Shown here one piece after another: positions 44,392-55,371 of a DNA stretch of 64,000 nt. This stretch comes from Paraphysomonas bandaiensis. Taxonomy: Eukaryota; Chrysophyceae. A program made the translations under genes and the position numbers. Location: NCBI GenBank assembly GCA_965644295.1, contig CBFFRP010000380.1, forward strand, positions 124,001 to 188,000, read 5' to 3'. Position 1 is the stretch's first letter, and each line of letters starts with the position of its first letter. A model generated the notes under the pieces. The model worked only from the letters and a program-made list of their open reading frames with translations, was not told the DNA's origin and did no database searches.

Positions 44392-46310
44392 ATGATATCT
44401 GGAGTGAGACTTTGCATATGCATCATTGCAATACACAGTTACGTTGTGGCTCAATATACTGAAGATTCAGCAAAGTATAAAGAAGTCATAGAAGATGCTA
44501 TTAAAGATCTAGAAGCAGTTATTGAAAGTCATGAAGATGTTGAATTACTCATTCATCCTGAAAGGGCTCTCATATACACAGATACGTATGTTTATGATGA
44601 GCCAGAGACTGAAGATTATAGAATAGGGATACTGATTGATCCGGTAAAGTTTATATTGAATGACTTATCTTTATTCATTTCTCTATAGTGTCGTACTTTG
44701 GCATATAATTGTTGTCTGAATGTATTCGGCTCTCCGGAATATATGTCTCTGAAAGACAGGAAGCTGGAACCGGAGCGTGTTGTCGTCAAGACTGTGCTTG
44801 CCCAAGAAGATGAAATTTCTGAGAATTATATACTTGTACAAGAAGATAGTCAAACTATCATTGATGACTACAGACGCAAAGCTGATGATGAGTCGTATTT
44901 AGATGATGATTGTTTAGCATATGGTATGTCTGTGACGTGGTTGCTTAGTGTATTCAATGCTGCGCTGTAAATGATCACTATACTGACTGTCAATGGATAA
45001 GGATTACTTGACACGCAATCTGTATACAGGTGTGCCACATACGTACTGTCTTGGTAAACGGTATGCTCAGAAAAAGTCGTCCTACATTCCTGCCTGCGTG
45101 GATAACAACTCCTCTTTGAACACACTTGAGGGTTGCTATGACAAGGACGGAAATTACGATGAGTATTGCATGCAAGTTGGGTACACTCAGAATGCATTCA
45201 TCGGCCTTTGTGGGTCGGAGTATGCTGATGACGATCACTGCGGTACATTTTTAGAAATACACATTGGGGGTGGTACTCCCTACAATGAACAGGAGGAGAT
45301 AATAGCAGATGTAAAGCTGGAAACGCGGGATGTGTCTGGGTATTATACTACCACGCTTCCACTGACATGGATGGGTGATCCCAATAGGGTACTTTGCGCG
45401 TACACGGAGTCCTTTGTGCGAGTAGGATCTACTGTGTTCATTAATTTTGAGGCACCCAAGTGTTGTTGTCCACCCCCTTACGCTTCCGCTACTCGCACAG
45501 GATCGTTCATGTGTCCGGTGGGAAGTAGCACGTACGGTCCATTTGCGAAGCACTTGAATAAAACGAAAGACTTCCTTCAAAATGATATTGATTCTTCGGA
45601 CTACCCATTTTGTCGTAGTGGGTTGGATCAAGGAGACAAGTACGATTTGATTATTCACTCGTGTTTAAACGTGAGCCGTGTGACTCTTATTTGCAGGGTG
45701 ATGTGTGCAGTACAGGACCCTTGGAGCAAGCGATATTATACGAGAGAGTGTGAACCAGTTATAAATGTAACAGAGACGGAGTATACTTCAGCCGATCTGA
45801 ACGGTACATACCCTGACGTCTGCCCCTACTTTCATAATTGTGGGCTTGCGAAAACAATCGATGGCGTGCCAAAGCAATGCGAAAATGATGACTTAGTGTG
45901 AGTGTACAACTGATTTCTTCTAAAATACATCTGTACGTAGTTGAATGTGCTGTAATTTGTGTAGATTCAGTTTTGTTGGTCGGGTAGGCCGGGTGGTCGC
46001 TTATGACCCGACACCTATCACTCCAGTTGTCACTGTCACTTTTAACGATGGCCGCACTGCATACGATATTGAAGAGGATGATCTGAATCTGGAGTACACG
46101 AAGAGCATGTACGAGATATGGTGGGTGCAACGTACTCGGTCAGAGTTTGTAGTCGAAAAGCGAAAGGGGTTTAATGTCACGGAGCCGATATGTACGTTTG
46201 ACACAGTCAATGACAGGTGAGTACCTTCATCAACTTTTCCGTGTTCCGATATCATTTTGGCTAGGTACTTCCCGTGGGCGGTACTCGAAGACGGCGTTCC
46301 TCAAGATTAA
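44392..46310 (+). CDS. Secreted Cys-rich protein with C-terminal Tudor-like segment
   Basis: Five exons (44392-44643, 44689-44923, 45030-45897, 45965-46216, 46265-46310) encode 550 residues. A signal peptide covers residues 1-21 (VRLCICIIAIHSYVVA). The body has many Cys, often paired or in CCC-PPP form, and several Asn-X-Ser/Thr sites, as in an extracellular disulphide-bonded protein. It has an acidic N-terminal region. Near the C-terminus the stretch FVGRVGRVVAYDPTPI, VTVTFNDGRTAYDIEEDDL resembles a Tudor or chromo-like beta barrel, which is unusual outside the nucleus and may be chance similarity. The protein ends after a short last exon (PWAVLEDGVPQD). I do not recognise the family; no enzymatic motif seen. 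Confidence 0.75.
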
Positions 46311-46467
46311 TCTTTGTTTATACTTTGAATTACAATTTCACAATAATATAATTTATCTAGAAATATTTAGCGTTGTGAGTAGTTGGCACAGTTATTCTAT
46401 TTCTTCCTTTTAAAATATATGAAATGTCTCCGCATGTGTATAGTCGTATATAGTCAACTATAAGAAC

Positions 46468-48218
46468 TATTAGCAATAGGGGTGTAAGAGTCAGAACTAA
46501 TGTAACGAAACAATTTAACTAACTAGTGTTTAACTATGATATCCTTCTATTAACGCTACGAAAGCTGCTTGTACGTCACCATAATCTATTAAATTGGGCT
46601 AGTAGTAGTGTAGTATTTACTTTACTGAATTATGTTAAGAGAAATATATGTTATGTTACTGAATTATGATGTTGTAGCACTGCGATTTAGAAACCACGTC
46701 AAACACCAACATCAACATTCTGTTCTACAAATCGTATCTTTAACAGCTACTATATTTTCAAATTCTTTGTATACTTGTAATAAAGTCGAGGTAATACGGT
46801 AATACCAAAACCTGGTTTTTGATGTAAAACCTGGTGAAATTTTTGATGATGGTTGGAAAAGGGTATAACTATGCACAATAAGTAACATTGAAGATAATAA
46901 CAGTATGAAAAGTATTATTTATAATATTTTTTACTAATTTCTTCCATATTACTTCAGTTTTACAGCAATAAAAGTCACCGACTACACATATATATTACAT
47001 ACAGTTCACAAGTATGAACTATAATAGCAGGGCCAACTTGTAACGCAATAAATACTGCTAATAACAACTATACTTGCGACGTTTTCTTTATCTTTAACCT
47101 CTCAGATACAAATTACAGTAAAATAATAACTCAATACTTATATATGAAACCTGGTGAAATTGCTTTACCAGGTTTTGGTATTACCTCGACTACTTATAGC
47201 TACTCCTATAGTATAGTCATGTATATTGTTTTCATTGCTACATAGAATACAGGATAGCTACTAGGGATCTAGCGATAGGCTCCACCAAGCTTCAAGTACG
47301 CACATAGGAGTTGGCTGTAGTTCAATACAAGCTCCAAGGTACAGCCACATATGCTCTCTGTTCTTAAGGTGAACAAGCCGGATGCATGACTTTAGCAGAC
47401 AGCCCAATACCTGTTTATTTGTCAATGCCCAAAGGCGCCTACACAAGTGACACTTATATTAGTGTCCCTTGTACCACACAAGCATTAGGCTGTGAGTGGG
47501 CAGAACAATATCTGCTGACTATATATGCGGTTCACGTTAATTTCCCGAAGAAATCACTCGGGTACTTATTCCCCAGAACACCACGGGAAAGTGCGAGTCT
47601 TCTGTTTTAGTGTTAAGACTACTATGGTATTAATAGGATGGTGTAACCGTGCAACCTAAATAACTGAACACTAAACTCATTCAGTAGTCGTTAAATTAGG
47701 AATTGCGTAAAACATTTCTCATCATTCAATCATTCAATGTCTGTTACTAAATACATATCATCATACTTCCTCAACATAGTCGGACTCGAACTTTCCTGTG
47801 GTGTTCTGGGGAATAAGTACCCGAGTGATTTCTCCGGGAAATTAACGTGAACTGCATATATAGTCAGCAGATATTGTTCTGCCCACTCACAGCCTAATGC
47901 TTGTGTGGTACAAGGGACACTAATATAAGTGTTACTTGTGCAGGCATCTTTGCGCCTTGACGAATAACCACGCATTCAGGAATGGGCCCACCTCAAGGGC
48001 ATATGGGGTATTGGGCTGCCAGACTAATATAAGTGTTACTTGGGCTGTTCACCATTCTGCTTGTTCGTTGCGTTTGCTTTGAGTGATAGAACAAAACTGG
48101 CTGCACCTTGGTGCAAGCAGTTTCTGTAACGATAAATAGTAGGATATCAGAGTTAAACACTGGCTAGTTAAATTGTTTTGCTACATTAGTTCTGACTCTT
48201 ACCCGCTTATTGCTAATA
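46468..48218. mobile_element. Foldback-type element with long terminal and internal inverted repeats
   Basis: The left end (from TATTAGCAATA at 46468, through GTAAGAGTCAGAACTAATGT) is repeated in inverted form at the right end (to 48218), with about 85-90% identity over some 85 bp. A second, inner pair of inverted arms lies at about 47360-47600 and 47755-48060, again highly similar, and gives the same short open frame on both strands (TQALGCEWAEQYLLTIYAVH). No transposase is seen, so this is a non-autonomous foldback or MITE-like element. I could not identify a clear target-site duplication. Confidence 0.75.
46784..47191. mobile_element. Nested 408-bp MITE-like element
   Basis: The ends are perfect 14-bp inverted repeats: AGTCGAGGTAATAC at 46784 and its complement ending at 47191. 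The left arm then has an 8-bp insertion (GGTAATAC repeated) before both arms resume with CAAAACCTGG. ACCTGGTGAAAT recurs inside both halves. It has no coding capacity. It sits inside the larger foldback element, so it inserted later, or the two form a composite. Confidence 0.8.
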
Positions 48219-48511
48219 ACCAGACATTCACTACTAGCTATTGTGTCACAACTCTGTTGATAACAGTTATGTAATAGTTCTTTCTATCTGGTCCCCAAGA
48301 TCTGGACTTATCTAGGAAGCTCACTAATCAACACTCTATTTGTCGTCCCTACTATATATGTACTATAGCAATCACGTGTGGTGTTTACTCAAACATGACA
48401 CTGATAATTCATTTCGAGCTATAAAGGTGAACAATAAAATACCAATATCTATTATTTTATCTAATACTAATTATCGAATCATGCGCCACAAGAACAAAAT
48501 ATATTACCAAT

Positions 48512-49348
48512 CTATACATCAACTACAGGTTGAGAATCATCGGAACAGTCACTATCTGTACTCATTGCATCATCATCACGATCATCAACATCATCCTGTG
48601 TACAAGAAGTATAGTTTCGATGCGCTGGGTGAATCACATTCCTGACAATATCTGCCCACGAGTAAACACTTCGACAAACACTGCACGTGCCTGTGGAGGG
48701 TATGATGAGGTCACTACTGCATGATCTGGCGGTACATACTAGATGTGACATTGTGTGGCAACTACAACATCGCCATACGCTTCCTTCATGCTTGTCACAC
48801 ATTGAGCATGAAATATCACAGTCTGTAGAACCAATGTGATCAGAATTCTGTTCGATATTTACAACGGACGTCAAGGAAGCTTTAAGTAGATGATTACTCC
48901 TTTTCTGCATCACCCAATCATATGAAACAGAGTCTATAAAATTCACTGTCAAGTCCAATTGTTTCCATAGATTGTTATCCAGCATGGACAAGAGTATATC
49001 TATCTTCCCCTTCCATCCTCTTGTCTTCCAACTTTTCATGCTATGATTTCGTATAATTCTACTATCATATGGATGTTGAAATTGCCATTCAAATTGTAAT
49101 GCAGTTATTTTATTAGGAAATCCTGATATAATAAGGATATAAGCCCATGGTCGGTGCCGTGCTGTACGTCGAGCTCCACCTGCCTTTAAATCACCATTGT
49201 GTTGTCTGATTCGACGTGATGGATGAGTTGTAAATCCTATATATGTACGAGAAGAATTAAGAGATTCTTCTGATTTTAATAGATAACAGTAATATGGCAT
49301 GAGTTCATCGAACTTAAGAGTGGAACAGTGATGTACAGCTCTCTCCAT
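48512..49348 (-). CDS. SLX1: SLX1 structure-specific endonuclease subunit
   Basis: An intronless frame. The ORF extends upstream to 49453, but that part is CATA-type leader sequence, so I place the start at Met 49348 (279 residues), with Met 49300 as an alternative right before the domain. The GIY-YIG nuclease domain is YYCYLLKSEE, RTYIGFTTHPSRRIRQHNG, ARRTARHRPWAYILIISGFP, LQFEWQFQHP, which holds the family's catalytic Arg and Glu. The C-terminus has the SLX1 zinc-binding RING/PHD-like Cys-His set (CSMC, CCSCHTMSHLVC, GTCSVC, followed by YSWADIVRN). With SLX4 it resolves Holliday junctions and other branched DNA. A Cys/Asp-rich tail ends the protein. Nuclear role inferred from the family. 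Confidence 0.92.
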   Translation of the reverse strand: MERAVHHCSTLKFDELMPYYCYLLKSEESLNSSRTYIGFTTHPSRRIRQHNGDLKAGGARRTARHRPWAYILIISGFPNKITALQFEWQFQHPYDSRIIRNHSMKSWKTRGWKGKIDILLSMLDNNLWKQLDLTVNFIDSVSYDWVMQKRSNHLLKASLTSVVNIEQNSDHIGSTDCDISCSMCDKHEGSVWRCCSCHTMSHLVCTARSCSSDLIIPSTGTCSVCRSVYSWADIVRNVIHPAHRNYTSCTQDDVDDRDDDAMSTDSDCSDDSQPVVDV

Positions 49349-49898
49349 ATGCTGCTGTCTGTACATGTATACATATACTGTGTACATATATATACATACA
49401 CATATACAGCAGTACAGTAGCCTGTAGCCTGTATATATGATACAGCCGTCCATCTAACGACTATAAAATGCCATAGTTTACTATCCCACAGGATTTTTAT
49501 CATCTTCTACCGTCTAAAAACCCTGTTTTTTTTTGAAGTTTGTGATATTTCCAAACACAAAACAGGATATTTTCTACCATAAAACCCTCCTACTGTTGTG
49601 TATATCTTAACGCTATGATGATATACAGAGGTGTCCATAACTTAACACTCATAGCTAACTATATCACCCTAACTCTAACCATACACTCTATATTGCTCAT
49701 GTCATTTTGCTGAAAGGTGTCGCACTATTGACCTGCTCTTGTCGTCATCTTTCAGCACAATGCTGTCGATTAGATATATATATATGTATATATCCACCCC
49801 TCCATACAAACATACATACACACACACATATATATACATATATACATATATAGACATATATAGAGATAGTAATCACATTGAACACATACTTACTATCA
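49349..49898. promoter_or_regulatory. Divergent intergenic region with TACAGCAGTAC motif
   Basis: Between the SLX1 and CPA2-antiporter starts. Carries TACAGCAGTAC at 49405-49415, close to the SLX1 start, and a TATATACATA-rich stretch near 49770-49865. Confidence 0.4.
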
Positions 49899-52507
49899 AT
49901 GGACGCAAGTGGTACATATACTTACATGATAACTGTGATTCTGATGTCCTCTATAGGTATATGGAAAGAGCACTGGTTGCCTCTAGACTCCACACTGGGC
50001 TTGTTTTTTGTTCAGGCAATAGCTGATCACTATCTGTGTATCCACTAATATCTTTAACTATAGAGTGCTCTTATTATTGTTGTTACCCGAACCCTTTCCC
50101 TTACAGCTAACATACTCAAGCAACCTAAAGTGATATTTGAGATCATTGGTGGAATATTCTTAGGCCCCTCTGTTCTAGGACATTATGAAGCTTATCTAAG
50201 GACACTATTTCCTGGTGAATCAATGGTGTACTTGGAATTTATCGCCGATATTGGTTTGGTGTTGTATCTCTTTCTTGTGGGGATCGAAATTGACGCTTCC
50301 AAGCTCATACGTCATCACAAGGTCATAGACACCTTAGTATATATCCATTATGCCTTTACAGTACTTTTTTAGAAAGCCTGGACAGTTGCCTTCAGTGGTA
50401 TTGTAGTTCCTTTTGGCGCCGCTTTAATTATATGTCCGTCTCTCTACACAACGTTTTTGGTGGCCGATGAAAACTATAGTCATGTGCAATACTGGACGTT
50501 TACTATGTTCATCGCAACCTCTATATCGGTCACGGCTTTTCCAGTGCTGGCTCGTATTCTTAAGGAGAAAGGGATCATGCAGACTGAAGTAGGTGTCATT
50601 TCTTTGGGGGCAGGTATGAATACATTTGTAGGAGTGCATGAAATCATGCATTATTATCAACAGCTGCGGTGGAGGAAGTGATATCATGGGTCCTTGTCAT
50701 TCTTGCTGTTTCGATTGCCAACGCTGGAAATATGTTATCTGCATTATTTGTTCTATTCCGCGTCCTCGTATTTTCGCTAATTTTACTCTATCCTATCAGA
50801 AGAGGATTTCAACGGTTGGTTGGGTATGTTGAAAATGGAGGATCTCTTCGGTCAGTGAAATATCGCGAACATCTCTTTGCTGCCACTGTAGTATTGGTTA
50901 TGTTGTCGTCATGGTTAACAGAGCTGCTTGGTGTACATGCAATATTCGGATCGTTTTTATTGGGTTTAGTTGTTCCCCGCAAGACACGGCTATGGCGGGA
51001 CTGCACGGACCGTATCGAAGGCGTTGTGCATGTTGTATTTCTTCCATTGTACTTCGCTATGTCTGGTCTGAAGACGGATATCGCTAAAATTGATAGTATG
51101 GATATGTTTCGATCCCTTTTAGTGGTGTGTGGAGTGGCATGTATGAGCAAATTAGTCGCTTGTGGTGTTCCAGCATGGTTGCATGGCCTATCACTCCGCC
51201 GGGCAGCTGTCGTTGGGGTGCTGATGAATACTCGCGGTCTTATGGAGCTCATTGTTCTTAACCTTGGGATAGAGTGCGGCGTGCTAAATGTGCGTGTATT
51301 TACTATCATGATATTTATGACCGTCTTCACCACCATACTTACATCACCGGCCGTGGAATGTCTATTCCCAGAGCGATCTCGGGGGCTATCTGCAGTGAGC
51401 ACCGATGATGGTGAGGATAGTGGTGATGAAACCACTGATGACCTGGAAATTCTGAGACCGAGTCACGGGATTGATTGGTCTTGCCGAATTAGTCGGATAT
51501 CTGTACTAGTGGAGAGCACGTTAGATTTGGTTGATTATTTAAATGTGCTTCTACTTTTGTCACCGACTGTGTCACCCTACGTCGCTCACATGACCGCCCT
51601 AAGTCCTCCAGAGCTCTTAGCAGGAGCTAGTGCCCGACCTGTAGACACTGGCTCCTTATCAGATGTGGAAGTGCACGCGACCACCGTATCTTCGGTGTGC
51701 GAGGTGATCCCTGAGCAGACACCACGCTCGGAGTCACGAGAGCTACATGCAGTTCTCAGTGCTGTCGGAACTAAGCTCAAAATACTTTCTGCAGATTTAA
51801 CCAGCCGAGCACTTAGTAACAGTGCCAACCTCTTCGCAGCATTCAATATGCCGCAGCTTGTTCTCATTCCCTGGAACACCATTGCAGCATCTCAGAGTTA
51901 CTTTCACAGTGTGTTGTTGACTTCTCCGGCCCCAACGGCCTTCATCTGTCAGAATGGTGCACTAACCCCTAGTGGTCGTAACACGAATTCTATTCGCGAG
52001 GCTTTAGTGTTCATATGCGGCTCATCAAGTGATGCGTTTGTCCTCAGTGTGGTGCAGTACATTGCGTTTCATCATCCGACACTTGTTGTAAGCATATCTG
52101 TTTACCGTTACTGTGTAGGGACTGTTTTTGATGACAGAGTAGAGATGCTACTGGAGCGCTTGCATGGTATGATACAGGCCGGTCTTTTACCGCGAGTGTT
52201 CTTGCGGGAGTCTTCGAGGATAGGAACAGTGGCTGGCGTATGTGCGCTGGAGATGCGCCGCAGTTCACACGATTTGGTTATTTGTGGATATGCTCCTCCT
52301 CCAATTCTAAATCGAATTTCTAATCCTCTTAGGGGAGATAACAAAACCGTTAAAGCTGAAAGTGATACTTCCGAATCCCAGCCGCAATGTTCACTGCTTG
52401 GGTCAGCTGGGGATACGTTACATGATTCCGGCGCTTCCTGCCTAATGGTTGTCCATAGACCATTCAGTCTTCATAGTGTTCGTCAGAGAAATGGTGATAG
52501 TAAATAG
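49899..52507 (+). CDS. CPA2-family cation/proton antiporter (CHX/Kef type)
   Basis: Four exons (49899-50015, 50064-50321, 50373-50613, 50664-52507) give 819 residues. The first intron is GC-AG (donor GCAATA at 50016); only this join keeps the usual spacing between the first helix (LGLFFVQ) and LKQPKVIFEIIGGIFLGPS. About twelve membrane segments follow, with SVTAFPVLARILKEKG, HAIFGSFLLGLVVP and MNTRGLMELIVL as family hallmarks. The C-terminal 370 residues are soluble and contain a USP-like region (LVFICGSSSDAFVLSVVQYI), as in plant CHX proteins. CPA2 members exchange K+ or Na+ for H+ in endomembranes. Oddity: the transport-site acidic pair, normally Asp-Asp or Gln-Asp in AAVDDV, reads AAVEEV here (codons at 50672-50677). 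Confidence 0.9.
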
Positions 52508-53892
52508 GATGATGTACTAGAATCATGTTTTTGTAGAGAATAGTACTGTGCTTAAATCATTTATATGTGTACTCAGATTCTGATTCAATACACGTAGGTT
52601 TCTTTTATACCTTGTACTATGTAGCCATATCGATGTTATATGTAAAATCCAAAAGTCATATTGTTACTATAACTTCGCTGCTATTACTGAAATATTACCA
52701 AGCGCTATTAGCTCCCACAATAGAAAAGTAGACAATCTTTAAGAACTATTGAGGTATACTACGTGTTTCCGACACTAGGTGTAATTGAAACGGCGTGGAT
52801 GATTAATGCTAAGAAATTTCTTTATATAATCTTTACTTTTAGTAATATTTATAGTTAAAATTGCACAGATTATAATTGCATAGATTTTTTAAACTTGAAT
52901 TGTATTTTACCACTGGCTAGAAAACACGGTCTACAGTTCATTTCCGCTGTGGCTATTGGTTGTATCTCACCCTTTAAGTGACATTACAGAAACAGCAAGC
53001 TAATAAACTTGGTTCGGTTGAACAGTTTCTCAACGGCACTTGGCAGAGATTCTATACAATACGTACTGCATTTTTTCGGTTCATACTTATTCAGTCTTCC
53101 TTTTTATTTGAAATATGCTCCCTCAGAATAACACAACAGCATATACAGACCCCTTTAAGCTAAATCATAATTATGTTGGAGGATTTCAAGTGTGCTGCTG
53201 GTAACCTGAAGTGAACTGAAGTGTTGTGATGTCTGTTAGATCATCTTTGACATCTAGAGTGGGATGTGTATTGTAAACATTGATCGGGTTGATGAACTTG
53301 TGGATCATATTTAGACAGATACATTAAACTAGAGGTGTGTGAGAGTTATGGTGGATGGGATGTGTCTCCGGAGGTATGTAGTACGCCACTGTACCGCATG
53401 TGCAGTGTAGGGATAGAGGAGAGTATGTGATAGACTCTGTTGCAATGTCCAGTGCATATATCTACATGTACAGTATGGTACAGTGGATATGCAGTATGTA
53501 TATAGTGTGAAGTGGTACTGTGTGCATGCATGTCCTGCCCTGCTGCATTGGAATGATACCCACCCAGGATACGCATCTGTGTATATACAGCAGTGTCATA
53601 CACATGCATACCATACTACAGTCTAATGCAGTATACCCTGTATATATATGGTATAGCAGTATTTTTTTGTTCCAAGATGCCTCTAATATTGAGACAACAA
53701 TTATCTGTATTCCAGCCGTAGTTGTATATCAGTAATATAGATTAAATTTACTTCAATTTATTTCCGAAAACGAAGATGCTGACTGCCGATATGCCTACAA
53801 CACGAGACGATCTTGCTCTCTACATGTGCATATATATACATATATATTAGCCCTAGTAATCATCTGCTCTCCAAACTATTAACCTTTAAAAA
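52508..53892. other. Tandem intergenic region with repeat copy C
   Basis: 1.39 kb between two plus-strand genes. Contains dispersed-repeat copy C (53658-53792) and TACAGCAGTGT near 53588. No gene seen: the open frame at 52978 starts with GTG and shows no family features. Confidence 0.5.
53658..53792 (-). repeat. Dispersed ~130-bp repeat, copy C
   Basis: Inverted relative to copies A and B. Closest to copy A: both share the outer segment TATCGG-AGTCAGCATCTT and the end GGCATCTTGGAACAAAAA. It lies about 100 bp before the SNF8 start. Confidence 0.8.
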
Positions 53893-54728
53893 ATGAGGAG
53901 AAGAAATGTCGGTGTTGGTGCAATAAAGAGACGACAAGATGAAGCAAAGGCATTCTCTGCAGTGGGTAAGACAATGGAAGCACAGCATATCAGTCATGTA
54001 AAAAACATGATCGATAGCTTTAAAACATCTCTATTGGTGAGGTTACTCGATGAGACTGATCCAGTATGTATGAATGATGTATTGATATACAGGAATTTGC
54101 AAGTAAACACAGAGATCGTATCAATGCGGATCCAGAGTTCAGACATCAGTTTCATGTGATGTGTACCAGTACTGGAGTTGATCCTCTTGCATCGAATAAG
54201 GGATTCTGGTCTGACCTGTTGGGGGTTGGGGACTTTTACTATGAACTTGGTGTTCAGATTATTCAGATATGCTTACAGACTCGTTCTACTAATGGTGGTA
54301 TTATATCGATTAAAGAGCTATTTGATACTATCCGCGCTTCCCCGGGTCGAAGTAAACAGCATTTATCAAAAGAAGATATCAAGCGCGCTATTGAACGTAT
54401 ATCTATTCTAGGAAATGGTCTCAAGATGATCGAGGTGCATCTGCATGTTATTTGTTTGGTTTGAGTTGCCTTATGACTTTGTTTATACTAGGTATCCGGC
54501 CGAACCATGGTAGTGTCAACACCTATGGAGCTCAATAATGACCACGAGCATGTATTTACAATAGCCAGTGAGCAAGGATACGTATCTGAAGAAATGTTAG
54601 TCAGTCAGTATGGGTGGTCGCGGGAGCGGTTCTACGGTGTCATAAACGTTCTAGCTCAGGAAGGTGTGGTGTGGATAGATGCCCATGGTAGAAAAGGTAA
54701 ATGCATGTCTTTGAATCAATTTCTGTAG
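53893..54728 (+). CDS. SNF8: ESCRT-II subunit Vps22/SNF8
   Basis: Three exons (53893-54036, 54093-54434, 54492-54728) encode 240 residues, near the family length of about 250. The N-terminus MRRRNVGVGAIKRRQDEA is the Vps22 signature. A helical hairpin leads to the first winged-helix domain (FYYELGVQIIQICLQTRSTN, ISIKELFDTI, LSKEDIKRAIERISIL). The second winged helix includes GYVSEEMLVSQYGWSRERFY and ends GVVWIDAHG. ESCRT-II (Vps22, Vps25, Vps36) sorts ubiquitylated cargo on endosomes. The third exon is partly duplicated 2.4 kb downstream at 56950. Confidence 0.95.
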
Positions 54729-55371
54729 TCATTTTGGTTGTCGTATACAGCGCAGCATAGATATTACTTCCCGAGTATATGGAAAGATTCATGTGCAGAC
54801 CCATTCTAGACAGTTAGGTGCATGTGTATAGAATGTGCTTCGGTGGAATTCAATTATTTATGTATCCCCATCATACTGTTGCAATGTACTACTATTATTA
54901 TTATAAAATTATGCGACACTGTGTAGTAATTAGTAATAGAGAAGAAGTAGTAGTAATGAGAAATAAGAACTGCACATAAGAAATAATTGCTGTTACGCAC
55001 TTCTCAGCTTCTCAGAACTTGACAGGTAGATAGCAGGTAGCAGCGAGTGCTTGTCTAAAAGTCGCGCATGTAAATGTTGGCTGAATATTACTGGATTAAT
55101 ACATTGCAGAAGTAATATTTAAGTCAGAAAACTGCCAAAATTTGGAAGAAAAAAATCCAACCAGATGTTCATCCTGTGCAGTATGTGTACAATGTAAAGC
55201 GCTTGGTATAATTACAACTATTTAAGGAAGACTATATCCGAGAATAAATCTAAATTTCAGTGTGGCAAAGTTTAAAGTTTTCGTAGTAAAGGTGATGTCG
55301 AGAGTGGCATATGAACAACAAGGGAAGCATATGCGCCACCACGAAACCGGAATATCGGAATATATAAACAC
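54729..55371. other. SNF8 3' flank, source of the downstream duplication
   Basis: Convergent flank between SNF8 and the sulfotransferase. The part up to about 55025 is repeated beyond the sulfotransferase at 57120-57484. No gene seen. Confidence 0.6.

Larger units (their letters stand above)
46311..48511. other. Repeat-dominated gene-free interval
   Basis: 2.2 kb without a credible gene. Most of it is the foldback element at 46468-48218 with the nested element at 46784-47191. Confidence 0.7.

Noticed and set aside
47386-47975. Similar open frames on opposite strands that might be transposase fragments
   Set aside because: They are mirror copies made by the internal inverted repeat; no transposase motif is visible, so coding is unsupported.
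50809-51435. 208-codon minus-strand open frame
   Set aside because: Shadow of the antiporter exon 4; the plus strand carries the membrane helices and family motifs.
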